Origin: Hyphomicrobium sp. CS1GBMeth3
GTDB lineage: Bacteria; Pseudomonadota; Alphaproteobacteria; Rhizobiales; Hyphomicrobiaceae
Reading direction: 5' to 3'
Assembly (NCBI RefSeq): GCF_900117455.1
Contig: NZ_FPHO01000002.1
Coordinates: forward strand, 1,054,001-1,118,000
DNA: 64,000 bases
The notes beneath the pieces were generated by a model, which was not told the origin of the DNA, did no database searches, and saw only the letters and a program-made list of their open reading frames with translations. A program made the translations under genes and the position numbers. Shown here piece after piece: positions 35,889 to 44,519 of the stretch (position 1 is the first letter of the stretch; each line of letters opens with the position of its first letter).

Positions 35889-36869
35889 CTATGCGCCTCC
35901 AATCAGGATGCCTGCCGCAAGAACCAATGATCCGCCCAGCACCACTTGAAACGTCGCGCGAAGGAAAGGCGTTTCCATGTACCGGTTCTGGATCCAGACG
36001 ATGGCCCAAAGCTCGATGAAAACGACAATCAATGCGATGACCGTTGCCGTCCAGAAGTTCGGGATCAGGTAGGGCAAAGCGTGGCCGAGTCCGCCGATGG
36101 TCGTCATCACGCCAGATGCCAGCCCGCGTTTCCATGGTGATCCACGGCCCGAGATCTTGCCGTCGTCATGTGCGGCCTCGGTGAAGCCCATGGAAATACC
36201 GGCGCCGACCGAGGCCGAGAGGCCGACGAGGAACGTGGTCCATGTATTCTGGGTGGCGAATGCCGTCGCGAAGATCGGTGCCAGCGTCGAGACGGAGCCG
36301 TCCATCAGGCCGGCCAAGCCGGGTTGCACCCATGTCAGGATGAATTGGCGCCGGTAGGCCTGATCCTCCGCCTCGCGCTTGCCGCCGCCCAGATGCTCCT
36401 TTGTAAGCTCTTCCACTTCAGCTTCGTGCACCGTCTCGGCGCGCGCCAGATCACCGAGAAGCATGCGTGTTTCCGCATCGGTCGCCTGAGCGGCGGCGAG
36501 GGCATAGAAATGCTGCGCCTGCTGCTCCATCTCCGAGACCTCTTGGCGGATGCGGTCGAGGCTTAGGTTGTCGATCAGCCAAACGGGGTTGCGCGTGAAA
36601 AAGTCGGATACGTGCTCCCGGCCCAAGGGAAAGATGACATCGCCGTACAGACGTCGGTAGAGCTCGATGAGCCGGCGGCGGTGCTCATCCTCTTCTGCGG
36701 CCATCCCGTCGAAGATTGCCGCACTATCCGGATAGTCGCGCCTCAGCTTCGAGGCGTATGCGGAATAGATCCGGCTATCCTCCTCCTCCGCCGAGATCGC
36801 GAGCGCTAAGATCTCCTTTTGCGAAAGGTCCGCGAAACGGCGCTTTCTTGACGCGAACAGCGAAACCAT
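35889..36869 (-). CDS. mbfA: membrane-bound ferritin-like iron exporter (MbfA type)
   Basis: The 326-residue product joins an N-terminal ferritin-like domain (residues 1-160: LALAISAEEEDSRIYSAYA, DGMAAEEDEHRRRLIELY, RAETVHEAEVEEL, with the E-x2-H iron ligands) to a VIT1/CCC1-type membrane domain (VQPGLAGLMDGSVSTLAPIFA, VGLSASVGAGISMGFTEA, five helices). In Bradyrhizobium and Agrobacterium MbfA exports iron and is controlled by Irr/Fur. I see no TTTAGAA-type ICE box upstream. The ATG at 36869 is preceded by GGGAAGAGAG. Confidence 0.9.
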   Translation of the reverse strand: MVSLFASRKRRFADLSQKEILALAISAEEEDSRIYSAYASKLRRDYPDSAAIFDGMAAEEDEHRRRLIELYRRLYGDVIFPLGREHVSDFFTRNPVWLIDNLSLDRIRQEVSEMEQQAQHFYALAAAQATDAETRMLLGDLARAETVHEAEVEELTKEHLGGGKREAEDQAYRRQFILTWVQPGLAGLMDGSVSTLAPIFATAFATQNTWTTFLVGLSASVGAGISMGFTEAAHDDGKISGRGSPWKRGLASGVMTTIGGLGHALPYLIPNFWTATVIALIVVFIELWAIVWIQNRYMETPFLRATFQVVLGGSLVLAAGILIGGA

Positions 36870-36940
36870 AGAGCGCTCTCTTCCCTGGCAGACCGGAGAC
36901 TTCCCTGCACCATGCCGGCCGGGGCCGCCCAATAATCCTC

Positions 36941-37177
36941 TCAGCGCGAGAGGGCTTCTGCAATCTCGTCCTTGATCTGAAGTCGGCGTTTGCGCAGCTT
37001 TTCCTCTTCGAATTGATCAATCGGCTGGATGTTGGTTTCAGCCAGATGCACCTGGTCGTTCACCCCATCGTACTCTTGAAGCAGGCGTGCGAAATGCGGA
37101 TCAGCCACCTTCAGCTTGTGGATGGCCTCTGCCTGGCCAGGGAACTCTTCGGCGAGGGTATGCGGTGTGTTGGACAT
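36941..37177 (-). CDS. DUF465 (YdcH-like) small protein
   Basis: A 78-residue helical protein: EEFPGQAEAIHKLKVADPHF, LLQEYDGVNDQVHLAE and EEEKLRKRRLQIKDEIAEAL. This is the DUF465 family of small two-helix proteins of unknown role. It is 72 bases upstream of mbfA in the same direction and may share its transcript. Confidence 0.9.
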   Translation of the reverse strand: MSNTPHTLAEEFPGQAEAIHKLKVADPHFARLLQEYDGVNDQVHLAETNIQPIDQFEEEKLRKRRLQIKDEIAEALSR

Positions 37178-37225
37178 TAGTGCTCCATATATACTGCTGT
37201 GGCTGTAACCTGGGGAGCGGGTTTC

Positions 37226-37573
37226 TCACTCACCGGTTTCGGAACGCTCCTTGAAGGTCATGATATAGGCGACAACATTGACGATTTCCTCGCGCGTCAG
37301 TGCGACCGCCGGCATCGGCGGATGCGGTATGACGATACGTCCCGCTATGGTCTCCATCGACTGGCCCGGCTTGTTGGCGATGGCAGGAAAGCTCGGAACG
37401 TCGGCGGCGACAGAAGATGCCGGATGCTTCGAAATCACATGACACGCGGTGCATACGCGCTCCGCCAGAGCGCGGCCCTTCTCAGGGTCGGGCTTTGGCG
37501 TCGCGGATCCAGCGACGCTCGGGGCCGCCAGCATCAACAGCCCTAAAAGCACGAGGCCCCTTGAAATCCACAT
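37226..37573 (-). CDS. small mono-haem cytochrome c
   Basis: A 115-residue exported class I cytochrome: signal peptide LVLLGLLMLAAPSVAGSA, one haem site RVCTACHVISKHPASS, a probable methionine ligand in PHPPMPAVALTREEIVNVVAYI and a C-terminal helix. It would carry electrons in the periplasm. Partner unknown. A near-consensus FNR/FixK site lies about 150 bases upstream. Confidence 0.9.
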   Translation of the reverse strand: MWISRGLVLLGLLMLAAPSVAGSATPKPDPEKGRALAERVCTACHVISKHPASSVAADVPSFPAIANKPGQSMETIAGRIVIPHPPMPAVALTREEIVNVVAYIMTFKERSETGE

Positions 37574-37721
37574 TGCTGCCCTCCCCTTTTGCGCGTTAGC
37601 GCGCCGGCGATTCCCAATCCTCGTCCGCCCGCTCTTTTCGAGACGTTTGACAGGGCATCGGCTTTCCGGGACGCCGCTTCGGCGTTACCGTGCGAAAGTA
37701 CTCTGCTGACGCTTCCGAGCG

Positions 37722-37735
37722 TTGATCAGGATCAG
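37722..37735. promoter_or_regulatory. near-consensus FNR/FixK-type site
   Basis: TTGATCAGGATCAG differs from TTGAT-N4-ATCAA only at the last base. It is about 150 bases upstream of the small cytochrome c gene (start 37573, - strand) and upstream of the monooxygenase remnant on the other strand. Confidence 0.4.
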
Positions 37736-37799
37736 TAGTCCAGGCCCGCCCAGCGGTCGTAACCGAGACGAAATGGAAAGGTCTGCAGGCCTGCGGATC

Positions 37800-37970
37800 C
37801 CGCAGGGCTCAGACGGCTTCAATGTGATGTTTCGCTGGCTTGCCGGGGGGCTGGAAGACTTCGTCGACCGCGTCGTGCCGGAGCTGCCGCGACGCGATCT
37901 TTTCCGGCGCGAGTATCAGAGCCACACGCTGCGGCAGCACCTGAACCTCTCGCGTCCGCCCAACCGTTTT
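37800..37970 (+). pseudogene. C-terminal remnant of a flavin-dependent (LLM/NtaA-type) monooxygenase
   Basis: The reading GSDGFNVMFRWLAGGLEDFV, then VVPELPRRDLFRREYQSHTLRQ and LNLSRPPNRF, is the end of the two-component luciferase-like monooxygenases of the nitrilotriacetate/SnaA type, which typically finish with ...LRENLGLPRPxNRF. Only about 57 residues remain of a roughly 440-residue protein. The N-terminal 85 percent is absent, the frame upstream is unrelated, and the usual stop after NRF is gone. Confidence 0.7.
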
Positions 37971-38016
37971 TCTTTACAGCCAGCAGTGGGCCTGCCGCGT
38001 CGACTTCGAAAGATCG

Positions 38017-38289
38017 CTACGGTTCCGGGCGCTTCTTGTCCGCCGGATGCGCGTGGGGATGCAGTGCGTCGATCAGGTCGACGATGGTATCGAGCGACTT
38101 CTTATGCACCAGCTCGGACTCGCTCAGTTGCTCCATGAGCTGTTCCGCATTCTCATCTGCGTGGCGCGTGCTGGCGTCTACGATCTTCCTGCTCAGTTGC
38201 GATTTCTTCCGGCCGAACTCCTTCTCGCGCCGGCACACGACATCCAGGTAGCTATTCAGTTGATCCTCGAAGCGGCGATCGTTGCTCAT
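38017..38289 (-). CDS. hypothetical helical protein, 90 residues
   Basis: Reads MSNDRRFEDQLNSYLDVVCR, KKSQLSRKIVDASTRHADEN and SELVHKKSLDTIVDLIDALHPH. It is soluble, charged and likely all-helical with coiled-coil tendency. I do not recognise a family. CGGAG eight bases before the ATG supports expression. It sits between two gene remnants. Confidence 0.65.
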   Translation of the reverse strand: MSNDRRFEDQLNSYLDVVCRREKEFGRKKSQLSRKIVDASTRHADENAEQLMEQLSESELVHKKSLDTIVDLIDALHPHAHPADKKRPEP

Positions 38290-38441
38290 GGCAATACTCC
38301 GAGCAAGATGTGCGCTGCGGAGCCGGAGGATTGCGCTGAACGAACTCCGCGGGTGAGAGCCCCATTATACGCTCACAGTGAACCATTGCGAAGATGGAGC
38401 TTCGGGCAAGCGATCTTGGGCTCCAAACATGAGCTTTGGCC

Positions 38442-38571
38442 CTAACCCAGGCTGCCGGCAAAGCGCTCTGCCAGGCGATTGCGCCGGAAGGCTTCTGCTC
38501 CGAAGTCGACGAAAACGCGTGTCTTGGACGGCAATAGCGTACGCGTTGCGTAATAAATCGAAATGGGACCG
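38442..38571 (-). pseudogene. C-terminal remnant of a LysR-family regulator
   Basis: On the - strand the frame reads GAGPISIYYATRTLLPSKTR then VFVDFGAEAFRRNRLAERF and ends GSLG-stop (TAG at 38442-38444). This is the end of a LysR effector domain, where the pattern LPxKVRxFVDF precedes the natural C-terminus. About 42 of some 300 residues remain; the helix-turn-helix and most of the effector domain are missing. The fragment begins about 60 bases from the 3' end of tRNA-Pro. Confidence 0.7.
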
Positions 38572-38631
38572 GCGCCTTGGCGGAAACTCGGGCGGCGCAT
38601 CTGGTTGCGGGCGAGCGCAGTCTCGCATGAA

Positions 38632-38708
38632 TGGTCGGGGCAGCGGGATTCGAACTCGCGACTTCTTGCTCCCAAAGCAAGCGCTCTACCAGGCTGAGCT
38701 ATGCCCCG
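38632..38708 (-). tRNA. tRNA-Pro (anticodon TGG)
   Basis: The reverse strand folds as a 77-base tRNA with acceptor CGGGGCA/TGCCCCG, discriminator A and encoded CCA. The D arm is GCTCAGCCTGGTAGAGC, the anticodon arm CTTGCTTTGGGAGCAAG with TGG in the loop, and the T arm contains GTTCGAATCC. Confidence 0.97.
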
Positions 38709-38824
38709 AAACTTTCCAACGGACGGTCACGCGATCAAAGCATGCTGCCCGTGGCCGCAACATGTGCCGCGTCGCCCTCTCCGGGTCAAGCGCTGGCCTC
38801 GTGCCGCGTCATCCGGCCCGACTT

Positions 38825-39343
38825 TCAGGGCGATGCCTCAGAGCCGAACGCGGGATGCCGAACCTTGTCGCCGGCCTTGAGGCCCATGCGCTCGGCGGCG
38901 CCACCCGCGATCTCGAGCACGGCGGAAACCGGGCCTTCGGAGGCAATGATCCGCTCGGACAGGGGCTCCGTGCGCGCCTCGATACGATGGATGGTGCCGT
39001 CCGCCCGGATGAACACCATGTCGAGCGGGATGTAGGTGTTGCGCATCCACATCGTGATCTCGCGCGGCGTCGTGTGCGTGAACAGCATGCCCTTCGAGTC
39101 GGGCAGGCTGGTGCGATACATCAGCCCCAGCGCCTGCTGCTCGGGTGTCACGGCAATCTCGACGTCGAGGGCGTGGACGCCGTTTGCCGTGACGAGCTGC
39201 AAGCGCTCGACCTGCGCGGAGGTGGCCGCCTCAGTCTTCGCGACAGCGGTGCCGGTCGCCGTGAGGCTCACGGCGCAAGCCGCCGCCACATGCAGAAGGG
39301 CCGCCCCTACAGCAGCCCTCCCCGAATAGCGCGTGTCCTTCAT
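38825..39343 (-). CDS. DUF192 family exported protein
   Basis: A 172-residue protein with a signal peptide (LLHVAAACAVSLTATGTAVA) and the DUF192 domain: LDVEIAVTPEQQALGLMYRT, GMLFTHTTPREITMWMRNTY, PLDMVFIRADGTIHRIE and LEIAGGAAERMGLKAGD. The family is widespread, small and of unknown function. It is 65 bases downstream of the cold-shock gene in the same direction. Confidence 0.92.
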   Translation of the reverse strand: MKDTRYSGRAAVGAALLHVAAACAVSLTATGTAVAKTEAATSAQVERLQLVTANGVHALDVEIAVTPEQQALGLMYRTSLPDSKGMLFTHTTPREITMWMRNTYIPLDMVFIRADGTIHRIEARTEPLSERIIASEGPVSAVLEIAGGAAERMGLKAGDKVRHPAFGSEASP

Positions 39344-39407
39344 TGTTGGATCCCTGTCGACCGGCCCGGGCTCTCCCGGATATCGATGCCGGTCAGACAG
39401 TGGCCCG

Positions 39408-40010
39408 TCAATGGGGCGAAGTGATACCCGTAGTTGTCCCGTCGGGCTTCAGCTCGGCGGCCATGCAGCCCTTTGAGCCCATGCCCCAGCGCACCTGGAC
39501 CATCTGGCCCGGACGCAGCTCGGTGAACCCGAAGCGGCGCAGCGTTTCCATATGGACAAAAATGTCCGGATGCCCCTCGCCCTTGGTCAGGAAGCCGAAG
39601 CCGCGAACGCGGTTGAACCACTTCACGATCACGCGCTCCCAGTCGCTCTCGGGCTGCACGTGGACGTGGGTCCGCTGCGGCAACAGCGAGGGATGGATCG
39701 CCGTCGACTCGTCCATCGAGAGGATGCGGAAAGCCTGCATGCCCTTCGGCCGCTTCAAGACCTGGCAGTGAATGCGGGCGCCTTCGTAGGCGGTCTGATA
39801 GCCGCCGGCTCGGAGGCACGTGACGTGCAGCAGCACGTCGGTCAGGCCATTGTCGGGAACAATAAATCCGTATCCCTTGGCGACATCGAACCATTTAATG
39901 GTTCCAGCGATCTCGAATACTTCGAGGCCGCCCTCTTCCAGGCGCTCAAGATCGCCTTCGGCTAGTACTCCGCCGCCCGGATACTCCGGAGGTAACTTGG
40001 TATCCCCCAT
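39408..40010 (-). CDS. twin cold-shock-domain protein
   Basis: A 200-residue protein with two cold-shock domains. The first (residues about 32-100) has [20 protein letters not shown] and [15 protein letters not shown]; the second (about 125-190) has [20 protein letters not shown] and [14 protein letters not shown]. Both keep the RNP1-like K-G-x-G-F and RNP2-like V-H core. Such alphaproteobacterial twin-CSD proteins bind single-stranded nucleic acid. I start at the ATG at 40010; upstream in-frame residues are not family-like. Confidence 0.93.
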   Translation of the reverse strand: MGDTKLPPEYPGGGVLAEGDLERLEEGGLEVFEIAGTIKWFDVAKGYGFIVPDNGLTDVLLHVTCLRAGGYQTAYEGARIHCQVLKRPKGMQAFRILSMDESTAIHPSLLPQRTHVHVQPESDWERVIVKWFNRVRGFGFLTKGEGHPDIFVHMETLRRFGFTELRPGQMVQVRWGMGSKGCMAAELKPDGTTTGITSPH

Positions 40011-40563
40011 AATTTTACCCCGCCTTACTTGGTCTACGTTGAACTTATATGCGTCGCCCGGCCCGCATTTCAGTCTCAGCCCTCTACATCGACTGGTGCG
40101 TGTCTGCGGCAACGGGCGGAGAATAGCATTTGCGATGATCGAGACTAGCCCCCGCCCCCTCGCGGCTGCCTTCGGACCTGCTCAGCGCAAGGCATGTCCA
40201 CATGAGTGGTGATCACTAAATCTTTGAAGCTATTAACCAATTTTTAGTATTCCAAAGCGGCGGAAAAAATCTGGGGTGGCTCGACACTTAGCATGGAGGG
40301 CACGGATTTTCCGGCCTCTCCTGGCCCAGATCCGGTCGTGGTTGAGCAAGTGATTCGCCCTTGTAGACTGCGGGTCCTAGACACCCTCGCTCATGCTCCG
40401 CTTGCGGATTGATGACGATCGCTTCGCCCTCCGAGGGTCTGGGGATAAGCTTGCGTAATCTTGGTCGTCTTGAAATCCGAATGATCCCGCCGACTTGGAA
40501 GGCTGCGCTGTTGGTGTTTCCGGGATGTTCTTAGTGTCTATTCTGCAACAATAGGAGGGCGAG
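40011..40563. other. 553-base intergenic region, no gene seen
   Basis: Contains the presumed promoter and leader of the twin-CSD gene at its left end, an A/T-rich stretch at 40215-40270 next to the 8-base palindrome GTGATCAC (40209-40216), and GC-rich partly self-complementary sequence around 40385-40445. AATAGGAGGG before 40564 is the ribosome site of the next gene. I looked for tRNA, SRP and 6S features and found none. Confidence 0.5.
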
Positions 40564-41004
40564 ATGCGCTACCTGCATACGATGGTTCGCGTCCGCGACC
40601 TGGAAGCGAGCCTCGCCTTCTACTCAGGACTGCTCGGGCTGGTCGAAATCCGGCGGGTGGAAAACCGGGCCGGGCGCTTCACGCTCGTCTTCCTGGCCGC
40701 TCCTTTGGATCAGGCACGGGCAGCCGCAGAATGGGCGCCGCTACTCGAGCTGACCTACAACTGGGATCCGGAGGACTATGGCTCGGCCCGCAACTTCGGC
40801 CACCTGGCGTTCGAGGTCGACGACATCTACGCGACGTGCAGCAAGCTGGCGGAGGGTGGAGTCACCATCGCCCGGCCGCCACGTGACGGGCGCATGGCTT
40901 TCATACGCTCGCCTGATCTGATTTCGATCGAGCTCCTGCAAAAAGGGGGCGCCCTGCCCCGCGTCGAGCCGTGGGCATCAATGCCTAACACCGGCGCCTG
41001 GTAG
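40564..41004 (+). CDS. glyoxalase / VOC-family protein (lactoylglutathione lyase-like)
   Basis: A 146-residue VOC protein: [20 protein letters not shown] with the first metal histidine, [41 protein letters not shown] with the second histidine, and [12 protein letters not shown] with the final glutamate. This matches glyoxalase I, which isomerises the methylglyoxal-glutathione adduct. Formaldehyde or other adducts are possible but unproven. AGGAGGG precedes the ATG. Confidence 0.85.
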   Translation: MRYLHTMVRVRDLEASLAFYSGLLGLVEIRRVENRAGRFTLVFLAAPLDQARAAAEWAPLLELTYNWDPEDYGSARNFGHLAFEVDDIYATCSKLAEGGVTIARPPRDGRMAFIRSPDLISIELLQKGGALPRVEPWASMPNTGAW

Positions 41005-41072
41005 CGTGACGCAAACCGCATACCCGCCTGAAAAAGCATGAGGCAACAAGGATCTGCTGCTCCGCAATAAAC

Positions 41073-41099
41073 TGTTCCACGAGACTTGATTATGGAACA
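41073..41099. promoter_or_regulatory. inverted repeat upstream of cysH (candidate cys operator)
   Basis: TGTTCCA and TGGAACA form a perfect inverted repeat with a 13-base spacer, arm centres 20 bp apart (two helical turns). Each arm leads outward into A/T-rich sequence (TGGAACAATTTTT; on the other strand TGGAACAGTTTATT). It lies about 110 bases upstream of cysH. Related TGGAAT/ATTCCA elements occur upstream of cysJ. Confidence 0.5.
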
Positions 41100-41206
41100 A
41101 TTTTTCTCTATTTCCGGCAACAGTGAGTGCGATTGTATTCTTATTTCCCTCATCCCCTTTATCTAAGAACGTCATTTCATTATCTTCCGATTATCGGAGG
41201 ATCTCC

Positions 41207-42010
41207 ATGATAAAGGCAAACGTTCGGGCGCGCGCCGATCGCGCGGCCGGGGCGGCGACCCATTCTGCCCCGGAGAACTCAGGCGAGGCGCTGGCCCGCC
41301 ACCTCGACGCGATACTTCCCGGGCTCGACGACCTCGAAGCCCGGCTTCATGCCATTGCTGACGCAATCCCGGGACGGGTCACTTTCTCGTCCAGCCTCGG
41401 GCTCGAGGATCAAGCCGTGCTGCACGCGATTGCCGCCACGGGCCGAAGCTTCGACGTCTTTACGCTCGACACTGGCCGGCATTTTCCCGAGACCCTCGAG
41501 ACGATCGAAGCCAGCGAGCTGCGCTACGGGCTCAAGATCCGCGTTGTCTTTCCCGACGTGAAGGACGTCGAGTCGCTCGTCGCCCGCGATGGGATCATGG
41601 GCTTTCGCCAGTCCGTCGAAGCACGCAAGGCGTGCTGCAACGTGCGTAAGGTGGTGCCTTTGAACAAGGCGCTCGCGGGCGCTGCCGGTTGGATCACGGG
41701 CCTACGCCGCGAGCAGTCGGCCGAGCGCGCGCATGTTCCGTTCGCGGTCTGGGATGCGGAGCATCAGCTCATCAAGCTGAACCCCATCGCCGACTGGAGC
41801 CTCGAGAAGCTCGAAGCCTATATCGCTGCCAACAACGTTCCCGTGAACCCGCTGCACGCGCAGGGCTTCCCCTCCATCGGGTGCCAGCCGTGCACGCGCG
41901 CCATCCAGCCCTGGGAAGACATCCGCGCGGGCCGCTGGTGGTGGGAAAATCTCGATGGAAAGGAATGCGGGCTTCACAACCGCCCGAAGCCTAAAGAGGC
42001 CCACGCATGA
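41207..42010 (+). CDS. cysH: phosphoadenylyl/adenylyl-sulfate reductase, iron-sulfur (APS) type
   Basis: Reduces activated sulfate to sulfite with thioredoxin. The 267-residue product has [42 protein letters not shown] and GCQPCTRAI. The CC and CxxC cysteine pairs bind a [4Fe-4S] cluster and mark the enzymes that use adenylyl sulfate directly, which fits the lack of an APS kinase here. CGGAGG before 41207 fixes the start. It is followed by cysD in an ATGA overlap. Confidence 0.94.
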   Translation: MIKANVRARADRAAGAATHSAPENSGEALARHLDAILPGLDDLEARLHAIADAIPGRVTFSSSLGLEDQAVLHAIAATGRSFDVFTLDTGRHFPETLETIEASELRYGLKIRVVFPDVKDVESLVARDGIMGFRQSVEARKACCNVRKVVPLNKALAGAAGWITGLRREQSAERAHVPFAVWDAEHQLIKLNPIADWSLEKLEAYIAANNVPVNPLHAQGFPSIGCQPCTRAIQPWEDIRAGRWWWENLDGKECGLHNRPKPKEAHA

Positions 42011-42912
42011 CGCAGCCCATTTCGCATCTCGACCTGCTCGAAGCCGAGAGCATCCATATCTTCCGGGAAGCGGCGGCGCAGTTCCGCAAGCCCGTACTGC
42101 TCTATTCAATCGGCAAGGACTCGACCGTTCTTCTGCATCTCGCGCGCAAAGCGTTCTGGCCCGCGAAGCTGCCGTTCCCGGTACTGCACATCGATACGGG
42201 CTGGAAGTTCCGCGACATGATCGCGTTTCGCGACAAGACGGCGCGTGACTTCGATCTCGACCTCATTGTGCATACGAACGAAGAGGGCGCCGCGAAAGGC
42301 ATCAACCCGATCGATTACGCACCCTCCGTCTACACCGACGTCATGAAGACGGTGCCGCTCAAGCAGGCCCTCGACAAATACGCGTTCGATGCTGCGTTCG
42401 GTGGCGCGCGCCGCGACGAGGAAGCGAGCCGCGCTAAAGAGCGTGTGTTCTCGTTCCGCGCCGAAGGACATCGTTGGGATCCGCGCCGGCAACGCCCCGA
42501 GATGTGGCATCTTTTGAACGGCCGTCTCGGGGCCGGAGAAACCGTGCGCGTCTTCCCGCTCTCGAACTGGACCGAGCGCGACGTGTGGCGCTACATCCTG
42601 CGCGAGAAGCTCGATGTGGTGCCGCTCTATTTTGCCGCTGAGCGTCCAACCATCCTGCGCAACGGCCAGCTCATCATGCGTGACGACGACCGCCTGCCGG
42701 TCAAGCCCGGCGAAGAGGTCGTCAATCGTCGCGTACGCTTCCGCACGCTCGGCTGCTATCCGCTGACCGCCGCCGTCGAATCCGACGCCACCGACATCGA
42801 GAGCGTCGTCATCGAAACGCTCGGCGCCCGCACGTCGGAGCGCCAGGGCCGCCTCATCGATCACGATCAGGCCGGCGCCATGGAGAAGAAAAAGCAGGAA
42901 GGGTACTTCTAA
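42007..42912 (+). CDS. cysD: sulfate adenylyltransferase subunit 2
   Basis: Catalytic small subunit of ATP sulfurylase, forming adenylyl sulfate from ATP and sulfate. The 301-residue product has [24 protein letters not shown] start ([15 protein letters not shown]), the PP-loop [47 protein letters not shown] and the C-terminal GYF. It overlaps cysH by four bases and shares a TAATG junction with cysN, so the three are translationally linked. Confidence 0.96.
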   Translation: MTQPISHLDLLEAESIHIFREAAAQFRKPVLLYSIGKDSTVLLHLARKAFWPAKLPFPVLHIDTGWKFRDMIAFRDKTARDFDLDLIVHTNEEGAAKGINPIDYAPSVYTDVMKTVPLKQALDKYAFDAAFGGARRDEEASRAKERVFSFRAEGHRWDPRRQRPEMWHLLNGRLGAGETVRVFPLSNWTERDVWRYILREKLDVVPLYFAAERPTILRNGQLIMRDDDRLPVKPGEEVVNRRVRFRTLGCYPLTAAVESDATDIESVVIETLGARTSERQGRLIDHDQAGAMEKKKQEGYF

Positions 42913-44468
42913 TGTCCCAGCCCACAGCCCTTCAGAAGGCGAAGACGACGAAGAAGGCCCCTTTCAAGGTCGTCTCAGACCAGGGTCTGACTACCTCACA
43001 GACAGCAACCGCCGATCTCTCGAAGATCGCGCCCGAGCTTTCCGGCATGCTGCGCCTCTTGACCTGCGGCTCGGTCGACGACGGAAAGTCGACCCTCATC
43101 GGGCGCCTGCTCTGGGACGCGACCGATCTCTACGACGACCAGCGCGAGACCTTGAAGCGCGGCAAGACCGTCGACGGCGGCAACCCGGATTTCAGTCTGC
43201 TCATGGACGGCCTCGTCGCCGAGCGCGAGCAAGGCATCACGATCGATATCGCGTGGCGCTATTTTGATACCGCGACGCGTCGCTTCGTCGTCATCGACAG
43301 CCCCGGCCACGAGCAGTACACGCGCAACATGGCGTCGGGCGCCTCGCATGCGGATGTCGCCATCCTGCTCATCGACGCGCGCCACGGCATCAAGACGCAG
43401 ACGCGGCGGCACGCGGCGATCCTCGACCTCGTCGGCGTGAAGCGCGTCATCCTCGTGGTCAACAAGATGGACCTCGTCGACTGGTCGGAGTCGACGTTCC
43501 GCAAGATCGAGGCCGACTTCGAGACCTTCTCGTGGCGGTTCGGATTCTGGGAGGCGACCGTGATCCCTACGGCCGCCGTGTCGGGCGACAGCGTCGCGCG
43601 CCGTTCGGAGCATATGCCATGGTACACGGGGCCGACGCTGCTCGAACATCTCGAGAGTCTGCCGAGCCGCGTGACCGAGCCGACGGGGCCGTTCCGTTTC
43701 CCCGTGCAAACCGTGCTGCGCGACTCCCGCAACGATTTCCGCGGCCTTGCCGGCACAGTTAGCGGCGGCAGCGTTCGTGTCGGCGAGACCGTCGTCGATG
43801 CGCTCTCGAAGCGTAGCGCGAAGGTGTTGCGCATCGCGACCATGGACGGCGACCTCGAGCAGGCCGCTCAGGGCCAGGCGGTTGCCATCCAGCTCGACGT
43901 CGACATCGACGTGGCGCGCGGCGCCGTTCTCTCGAAAGCCGACACGCGGCCCGTCGTGGCGCGCGTGCTCGAGACGCGCATGGTGTGGCTCAGCGAGACG
44001 CCTTACGATCCGCGCGGCTCCTACCTCGTGCGCACGGCCACCGACCTCACGCCCGTCTCGAATCTCAAGATCCGGGCGCTGCTCGATCTCGAAACGCTCG
44101 AAACGCATCCGGCCGAGGCGTGCGCGACCAACGACATCGCCATCGGTGACATCGCGCTTGGGCGTCCGGCTGCCATCGACACGTTTGCGGAGGCGCCCGA
44201 GACCGGCAGCTTCATGCTCGTCGACGCGATCACGGGGGCTTCCGTCGCGGGCGGCGTCATCGTCGCGGCAAAAGCCGAGGCGGCGGCGGCGGATGAAAAC
44301 ACGTTCATTCTGACGCGCGCCATGCTCGAGCACGGCCTCAACGCCGACCTCGCCGACAGGCCGCAGGCGGAGGCCGAGTTCCGCCGCCGGGCAAACGAGG
44401 TGGCGCTGATCCTGCGGGCGGCCGGTATCAACGTCGAGATTGAGAGTCCTCCGGACTATTCGATCTAG
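42912..44468 (+). CDS. cysN: sulfate adenylyltransferase subunit 1 (GTPase)
   Basis: GTP-driven regulatory subunit of ATP sulfurylase. The 518-residue product has LTCGSVDDGKSTLIGRLLWD (P-loop), EREQGITIDIAWRYF, VIDSPGHEQYTRNMASGAS (DxxG) and VVNKMDLVDW (NKxD), then EF-Tu-like barrels. The N-terminal 40 residues are lysine- and threonine-rich and precede the GTPase core. The length excludes a C-terminal APS kinase (CysC) domain, agreeing with the APS-reducing type of CysH. Confidence 0.95.
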   Translation: MSQPTALQKAKTTKKAPFKVVSDQGLTTSQTATADLSKIAPELSGMLRLLTCGSVDDGKSTLIGRLLWDATDLYDDQRETLKRGKTVDGGNPDFSLLMDGLVAEREQGITIDIAWRYFDTATRRFVVIDSPGHEQYTRNMASGASHADVAILLIDARHGIKTQTRRHAAILDLVGVKRVILVVNKMDLVDWSESTFRKIEADFETFSWRFGFWEATVIPTAAVSGDSVARRSEHMPWYTGPTLLEHLESLPSRVTEPTGPFRFPVQTVLRDSRNDFRGLAGTVSGGSVRVGETVVDALSKRSAKVLRIATMDGDLEQAAQGQAVAIQLDVDIDVARGAVLSKADTRPVVARVLETRMVWLSETPYDPRGSYLVRTATDLTPVSNLKIRALLDLETLETHPAEACATNDIAIGDIALGRPAAIDTFAEAPETGSFMLVDAITGASVAGGVIVAAKAEAAAADENTFILTRAMLEHGLNADLADRPQAEAEFRRRANEVALILRAAGINVEIESPPDYSI

Positions 44469-44519
44469 GTCTTCTCTGCTATCGGTTGGCAGCAAATAAC
44501 GGAAACACTGCCAATCATA

